A stretch of DNA of 17,063 nucleotides from Gallionellaceae bacterium (GTDB lineage: Bacteria > Pseudomonadota > Gammaproteobacteria > Burkholderiales > Gallionellaceae): contig JAUSKS010000245.1 in assembly GCA_030646595.1 (NCBI GenBank), forward strand, positions 1 to 17,063. Direction: 5' to 3'. Shown in pieces: positions 14,177-17,063 of this stretch; position 1 is the first letter of the stretch; each line of letters begins with the position of its first letter. Position numbers and translations under genes: made by a program. Below the pieces are notes generated by a model. It made no database searches and was not told the DNA's origin. It worked only from the letters and a program-made list of their open reading frames with translations.

Positions 14177-15153
14177 GCGGGCACCATATAAATGGATTTG
14201 CTTGCAGCCAGGGTAATAGCCTGGCTCATGTCGGCGACATAGCCGCTGCCATACAAACAGCAGGCCAGTTGGCTGACAATGGGTTGCGGGATGGCGATTT
14301 CTTTGGCAATGACCCGGCTGATCCAATTGGCAGTGGTAATCGCATCCATTGCATCCGGCAAAGCAGGCAGGCGCACCGTGCCTTCTTCCGCTTCAAACAA
14401 GACGCGGCTATCCCCTTCATTGAAAAATTCCAGTTGCGGCCTGCGCTTGGGGTTGGCATAGGGCTCGCCTTCCGTGCCGCGCAGCAACAAGGCGCGCGCG
14501 CCGCTGGCGCTAAGAAATTCGCGCATCTTGACCACGTATTCGGGGTGCGACACACTGACCACGCGCAAACTGCCCGCCGTAAACGGGTCCAGCAGCTTGA
14601 TCAGAGAATGCGCGCTGTTGCGCACACCTAGACGCTCGCGCAAAGTCAGCAAGGCGGCCAGACCAGGGCACAACGTAACTGTCGGCAAGAAGGCCAGCCC
14701 GCGCTCGTTGAGATGATTTTCTGCCTGGCGCAAATTAACGCAGGGCAGAATGCCGAATTCACGCAAAACACTGGCGGTGGTTACCCGACCATTGCCTTGC
14801 AACGTACCATGCAGCAATACCGGTATGCCACAATCGCGCAGCAACAGCGCCAGCAACGGCAGCAAATTGGCTTGCCGTCGCGCACCATTGTAGCTGGGCA
14901 AGACCACCGGCAAATAAGGCGTGCCCGGCATGGGCAAAGTATATGTGCGCTCTGCCAGCGCGGTGTAAAAGCCCAGCATTTCGGTGGCTGATTCTGATTT
15001 CATGCGCAACGCCAGCACAATCGCACCCAGCTCCAGATCAGACACGCCATCATCCAGCATGGCCGAAAATAATTGGTAGGCTTCGTCTTCTTGCAGATCA
15101 GAAGCGCTTTGTGAGCCACGTCCTATGCGCTTGATGAAATCCGAATAGCTCAT
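14173..15153 (-). CDS. ybiB: TrpD2/YbiB-family glycosyltransferase-like protein
   Basis: A 326-aa protein of the family related to anthranilate phosphoribosyltransferase (TrpD2, E. coli YbiB type). The N-terminal helical domain (~1-75) contains DGVSDLELGAIVLALRMK, as in the TrpD/nucleoside phosphorylase N domain, and the larger C-terminal domain follows. The canonical TrpD glycine-rich phosphoribosyl motif is replaced by SYNGARRQANLLP, typical of the TrpD2 branch; E. coli YbiB binds nucleic acids rather than making tryptophan. GGAGG at 15161-15165 precedes the ATG by 7 nt. It is the first gene of the nir operon and its stop overlaps the cobA start, a surprising but apparently deliberate coupling. 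Confidence 0.85.
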   Translation of the reverse strand: MSYSDFIKRIGRGSQSASDLQEDEAYQLFSAMLDDGVSDLELGAIVLALRMKSESATEMLGFYTALAERTYTLPMPGTPYLPVVLPSYNGARRQANLLPLLALLLRDCGIPVLLHGTLQGNGRVTTASVLREFGILPCVNLRQAENHLNERGLAFLPTVTLCPGLAALLTLRERLGVRNSAHSLIKLLDPFTAGSLRVVSVSHPEYVVKMREFLSASGARALLLRGTEGEPYANPKRRPQLEFFNEGDSRVLFEAEEGTVRLPALPDAMDAITTANWISRVIAKEIAIPQPIVSQLACCLYGSGYVADMSQAITLAASKSIYMVPA

Positions 15154-15164
15154 ATTGCCGCCTC

Positions 15165-15177
15165 CGCACTAAGTGCG
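15165..15177 (-). promoter_or_regulatory. Palindrome overlapping the edge of the ybiB ribosome binding site
   Basis: CGCACT-A-AGTGCG at 15165-15177 is a perfect palindrome touching the Shine-Dalgarno (15161-15165) of the operon's first gene. It would lie in the 5' untranslated leader. It could be an operator or a small leader hairpin; with a 1-nt centre the RNA form would have a shorter stem. Confidence 0.35.
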
Positions 15178-15246
15178 CGCAGTTGAGTAATGTCGCTATG
15201 TATAATTTCTTGCATGGTTTTTGCTCAGTTATCGTAAACAGTAATT

Positions 15247-15262
15247 AGCAATACCTGTGCCA
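15247..15262 (-). promoter_or_regulatory. Sigma54 (RpoN) promoter of the nir operon
   Basis: Read on the - strand this is TGGCAC-AGGTA-TTGCT, matching the -24/-12 consensus TGGCAC-N5-TTGCW with exact spacing. The predicted start is near 15236, giving a leader of about 83 nt before the first gene at 15153. Sigma54 promoters need an activator such as NtrC, in keeping with nitrogen control of nitrite assimilation. I see only GTGCA-type half sites upstream (GTGCATCA at 15337-15344 and 15368-15375), not a full NtrC palindrome. Confidence 0.8.
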
Positions 15263-15394
15263 CCCCCTCAAGTGTGATTTAATCAAGCAGTTAGGGCAAA
15301 GCACGGGAGTAGGGGAAAATATTACGCGAGATAAAAGTGCATCAACTCAGGCAAGCGCCTGTAATTGGTGCATCATGCAGACAGGAGAGTAGCC

Positions 15395-16132
15395 GTGTGG
15401 GAAACAAATTTAATGGTGTTAGAGGTGGCATTTCTGCTGATCGCTACGCTGTATTCCATTACCGGGCATGGTGGCGCATCGGGTTATATCGCTGTCATGG
15501 CGTTGCTCGGTGTGGCTCCGCAGGAAATGAAACCGATTGCGCTGAGCTTGAATATCATCGTGTCCGTGGTGGCCACGATACAGTTTTATGGCGCGGGACA
15601 TTTCCGGCGTGAATTATTTTTGCCTTTTATATTGGGCTCGCTGCCATTGGCCATGCTGGGCGGTTATCTGCAATTGCCCGTACCCTGGTTTAATGCACTG
15701 ATGGGGCTGGTGCTTATTTTTGCTGCGCTGCGTATTTTTTTCCGGCCTGTGCAAACTTCGAAAGAAAATGCTCCGGCATGGGGCATTGCCTGTGTGGTCG
15801 GCGCAGCCATCGGCCTGCTATCCGGCTTGATCGGCGTAGGCGGTGGAATTTTTCTGACACCCTTGTTGCTGTTGCTGGGTTGGGCCAATCCCAAACAAGC
15901 GGCAGCAGTTTCTGCCCCTTTTATTCTGCTCAACTCAATTGCAGGATTGGCCGGTTTCAGTATGCAGGCGACACACAGCTTACCCCCCAGTACCATCTGG
16001 CTGGCGCTGCCGGTATTAGTGGGCGGTTTAGTGGGCTCATATCTGGGTAGTCGTTCATTGGCGATGCGCAGTATTTCTGGCGTACTGAGCGCGGTGTTGC
16101 TGATTGCTGGGGCCAAGTTACTCTATGTCTAA
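15395..16132 (+). CDS. TSUP (TauE/SafE) family membrane transporter
   Basis: A 245-aa integral membrane protein. The start is taken as GTG 15395, with AGGAGAG at 15383-15389 at good spacing; an in-frame TTG at 15365 would place charged residues before the first helix and is rejected. It has roughly 7-8 hydrophobic segments in two homologous halves; the TSUP motifs GHGGASGYIAVMALLG (first half) and GLIGVGGGIFLTPLLLLLG (second half) are clear. The family moves sulfite, organosulfonates or other small anions out of or into the cell; the substrate cannot be read from the sequence. It is divergent from the nir operon and overlaps mobB by 8 nt, so a link to molybdoenzyme or nitrogen/sulfur oxyanion metabolism is plausible. 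Confidence 0.88.
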   Translation: MWETNLMVLEVAFLLIATLYSITGHGGASGYIAVMALLGVAPQEMKPIALSLNIIVSVVATIQFYGAGHFRRELFLPFILGSLPLAMLGGYLQLPVPWFNALMGLVLIFAALRIFFRPVQTSKENAPAWGIACVVGAAIGLLSGLIGVGGGIFLTPLLLLLGWANPKQAAAVSAPFILLNSIAGLAGFSMQATHSLPPSTIWLALPVLVGGLVGSYLGSRSLAMRSISGVLSAVLLIAGAKLLYV

Positions 16133-16631
16133 CATCTTGGGATTGGCAGGCTACTCCGGCAGCGGTAAAACCACGCTGCTGGAAAAACTCATTCCGCTGC
16201 TGGTGGCCCAAGGGTTGCGCATTGCCGTAGTCAAACGTGCGCACCATGATTTTGATATAGACCAGCCGGGCAAAGATAGCTACCGCCAGCGCAAGGCGGG
16301 GGCGAGCGAAGTGCTGATTACCTCGGCCCACCGATGGGCGCTGATGCACGAATTGCAAAATGAAACCGAACCGACACTGGAAGAATGTTGCGCGCATTTG
16401 ACTCCCTGCGATCTGGTACTGGTGGAAGGCTACAAGCACGCAGACATTCCCAAGCTGGAAGTGCATCGCAGCAGCGCTGGCCATGAATATTTATATCCTG
16501 GCGATACGCGTATCATCGCTGTAGTCACGGATAAGATAACTCCGCTGCCCCTGCCTGTGCTGGACCTGAACGCACCGCAAGCAGTGGCGGCATTTATAAT
16601 CACGCATTACGCATTAGCAGGAACAGCATGA
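16125..16631 (+). CDS. mobB: Molybdopterin-guanine dinucleotide biosynthesis adaptor MobB
   Basis: A 168-aa P-loop GTPase. The Walker A motif GYSGSGKTT lies at residues 9-17, a VKRAHHDFDID segment near 38-48, and a VEGYK-x-x-x-x-PKLE motif near 103-115, all typical of MobB. It is a cytoplasmic protein that aids MobA in attaching GMP to molybdopterin for DMSO-reductase-family enzymes such as nitrate reductase. The ATG at 16125 overlaps the end of the TSUP gene by 8 nt; a TTG start at 16104 would only add seven residues before the conserved N-terminus. It overlaps moaD by ATGA at its end, so translation is coupled along this operon. Confidence 0.92.
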   Translation: MSNILGLAGYSGSGKTTLLEKLIPLLVAQGLRIAVVKRAHHDFDIDQPGKDSYRQRKAGASEVLITSAHRWALMHELQNETEPTLEECCAHLTPCDLVLVEGYKHADIPKLEVHRSSAGHEYLYPGDTRIIAVVTDKITPLPLPVLDLNAPQAVAAFIITHYALAGTA

Positions 16632-16882
16632 ACATTACAGTGCTTTACTTTGGGCGTCCGGCAGAAAACCTGAAGGTTAGGCAGGAGCTAGCCGACATTC
16701 CAAATGCCACTGCTACCTTGGCCGATTTGCTGGCATGGTTGCGCTTGCGTGGAGAAAACTGGCAACACGAATTAGGAGAAGGTCGGATACGCTGTGCGAT
16801 CAATCAGGAATTTTCCCCTGCGACAGCAAGCCTCAAAGAGCAAGATGAAGTGGCGATTTTTTCGCCCATTTCTGGTGGATGA
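16628..16882 (+). CDS. moaD: Molybdopterin synthase small subunit MoaD
   Basis: An 84-aa ubiquitin-like sulfur carrier that ends in the required Gly-Gly (FSPISGG), the site of thiocarboxylate formation. Features are ITVLYFGRPAE at the N-terminus, AINQEF and EVAIFSPISGG at the end. Together with MoaE it converts cyclic pyranopterin monophosphate to molybdopterin. The ATG overlaps the mobB stop (ATGA), with AGGA five bases upstream. moaE follows after one nucleotide. Confidence 0.93.
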   Translation: MNITVLYFGRPAENLKVRQELADIPNATATLADLLAWLRLRGENWQHELGEGRIRCAINQEFSPATASLKEQDEVAIFSPISGG

Positions 16883-16883
16883 A

Positions 16884-17063
16884 ATGAACATCTCCATTCA
16901 ACAGCACGATTTCGATGTCTCGACCGAGCTCAATGCACTGCGCGCCAGCAACAAGAACGTCGGTGCGCTGGTCAGCTTCGTCGGCTTGGTGCGGGATTTT
17001 AACGGTGACGATCCCATCGAAAACCTGACCCTGGAACATTATCCTGGCATGAGTGAAAAAGCG
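16884..17063 (+). CDS. moaE: Molybdopterin synthase large subunit MoaE, 5' part
   Basis: Only the first 60 codons are in the window; the frame is open to the edge. The visible part (MNISIQQHDFDVSTELNAL, then NVGALVSFVGLVRDFN and LTLEHYPGMSEKA) matches the N-terminus of MoaE, including the GALVSFVGxVR strand and the LEHYPGM motif. MoaE holds the active site where MoaD thiocarboxylate donates sulfur. It starts 1 nt after the moaD stop, so the heterodimer partners are co-translated. Confidence 0.93.
   Translation, partial: MNISIQQHDFDVSTELNALRASNKNVGALVSFVGLVRDFNGDDPIENLTLEHYPGMSEKA

Noticed and set aside
14177..14326. N-terminal extension of cobA to 14326
   Set aside because: It lies inside the TrpD2 gene and the conserved SUMT sequence begins just after ATG 14176.
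15201..15206. TATAAT on the + strand upstream of the TSUP gene
   Set aside because: No -35 at suitable spacing (TTGAGT is only 12 bp away) and it lies almost 190 bp from the gene.
15273..15286. FNR-like site around TGATTTAATCA upstream of the sigma54 element
   Set aside because: The half sites are separated by three bases rather than four and the left half is GTGAT rather than TTGAT, so it is only a short palindrome.
1..17063. tRNA, rRNA or intact insertion sequence
   Set aside because: No cloverleaf, rRNA-like sequence or transposase ORF was recognised on either strand.

Overview
The window looks like chromosomal DNA of a betaproteobacterium, probably of the Nitrosomonadales/Gallionellaceae type. 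That is an inference from gene content (nirBD with cobA, a Rieske-type NirD, a TrpD2/YbiB protein, molybdenum cofactor genes, a di-haem peroxidase) and from GC-rich dispersed repeats. No marker gene is present to prove it.

Layout. (1) 3-7084, + strand: the 3' part of a di-haem cytochrome c peroxidase, then four exported repeat proteins: a Delta-60 repeat protein, an SBBP repeat protein, a second Delta-60 protein, and a right-handed beta-helix protein. Each has its own signal peptide and strong ribosome binding site, and some are separated by terminator-like hairpins. Each of the three propeller-type proteins has seven repeat motifs. (2) 7209-8338: an unknown 83-aa protein and a NYN-domain protein with a C-terminal OST-HTH/LOTUS-like domain. 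(3) 8382-10463: an apparently AT-richer accessory island bounded by two inverted copies of a GC-rich multi-hairpin repeat. It holds a good sigma70 promoter, a possible ~240-nt RNA with a perfect 25-bp inverted repeat and an intrinsic terminator, a small unknown ORF with its own terminator, and an unknown 245-aa protein with an R-x4-H motif and a C-terminal membrane anchor. This is the best candidate here for an undescribed system, possibly a defence or toxin-like module. (4) 15262-10499, - strand: a trpD2/ybiB-cobA-nirB-nirD operon for nitrite assimilation and siroheme supply, preceded by a near-perfect sigma54 promoter. nirB carries an in-frame insertion of a palindromic dispersed repeat. (5) 15395-17063, + strand: a TSUP transporter, mobB, moaD and the start of moaE, with overlapping or abutting ends. 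These serve molybdenum cofactor synthesis.

How the parts fit. NirBD reduces nitrite to ammonium. CobA makes the siroheme precursor that NirB needs. The sigma54 promoter points to control by nitrogen status. The divergent mobB-moaD-moaE genes would supply cofactor to a molybdoenzyme such as an assimilatory nitrate reductase, which is not in the window. The propeller/helix cluster is an independent cell-envelope locus, and the repeat-bounded island is an accessory insertion between the two.
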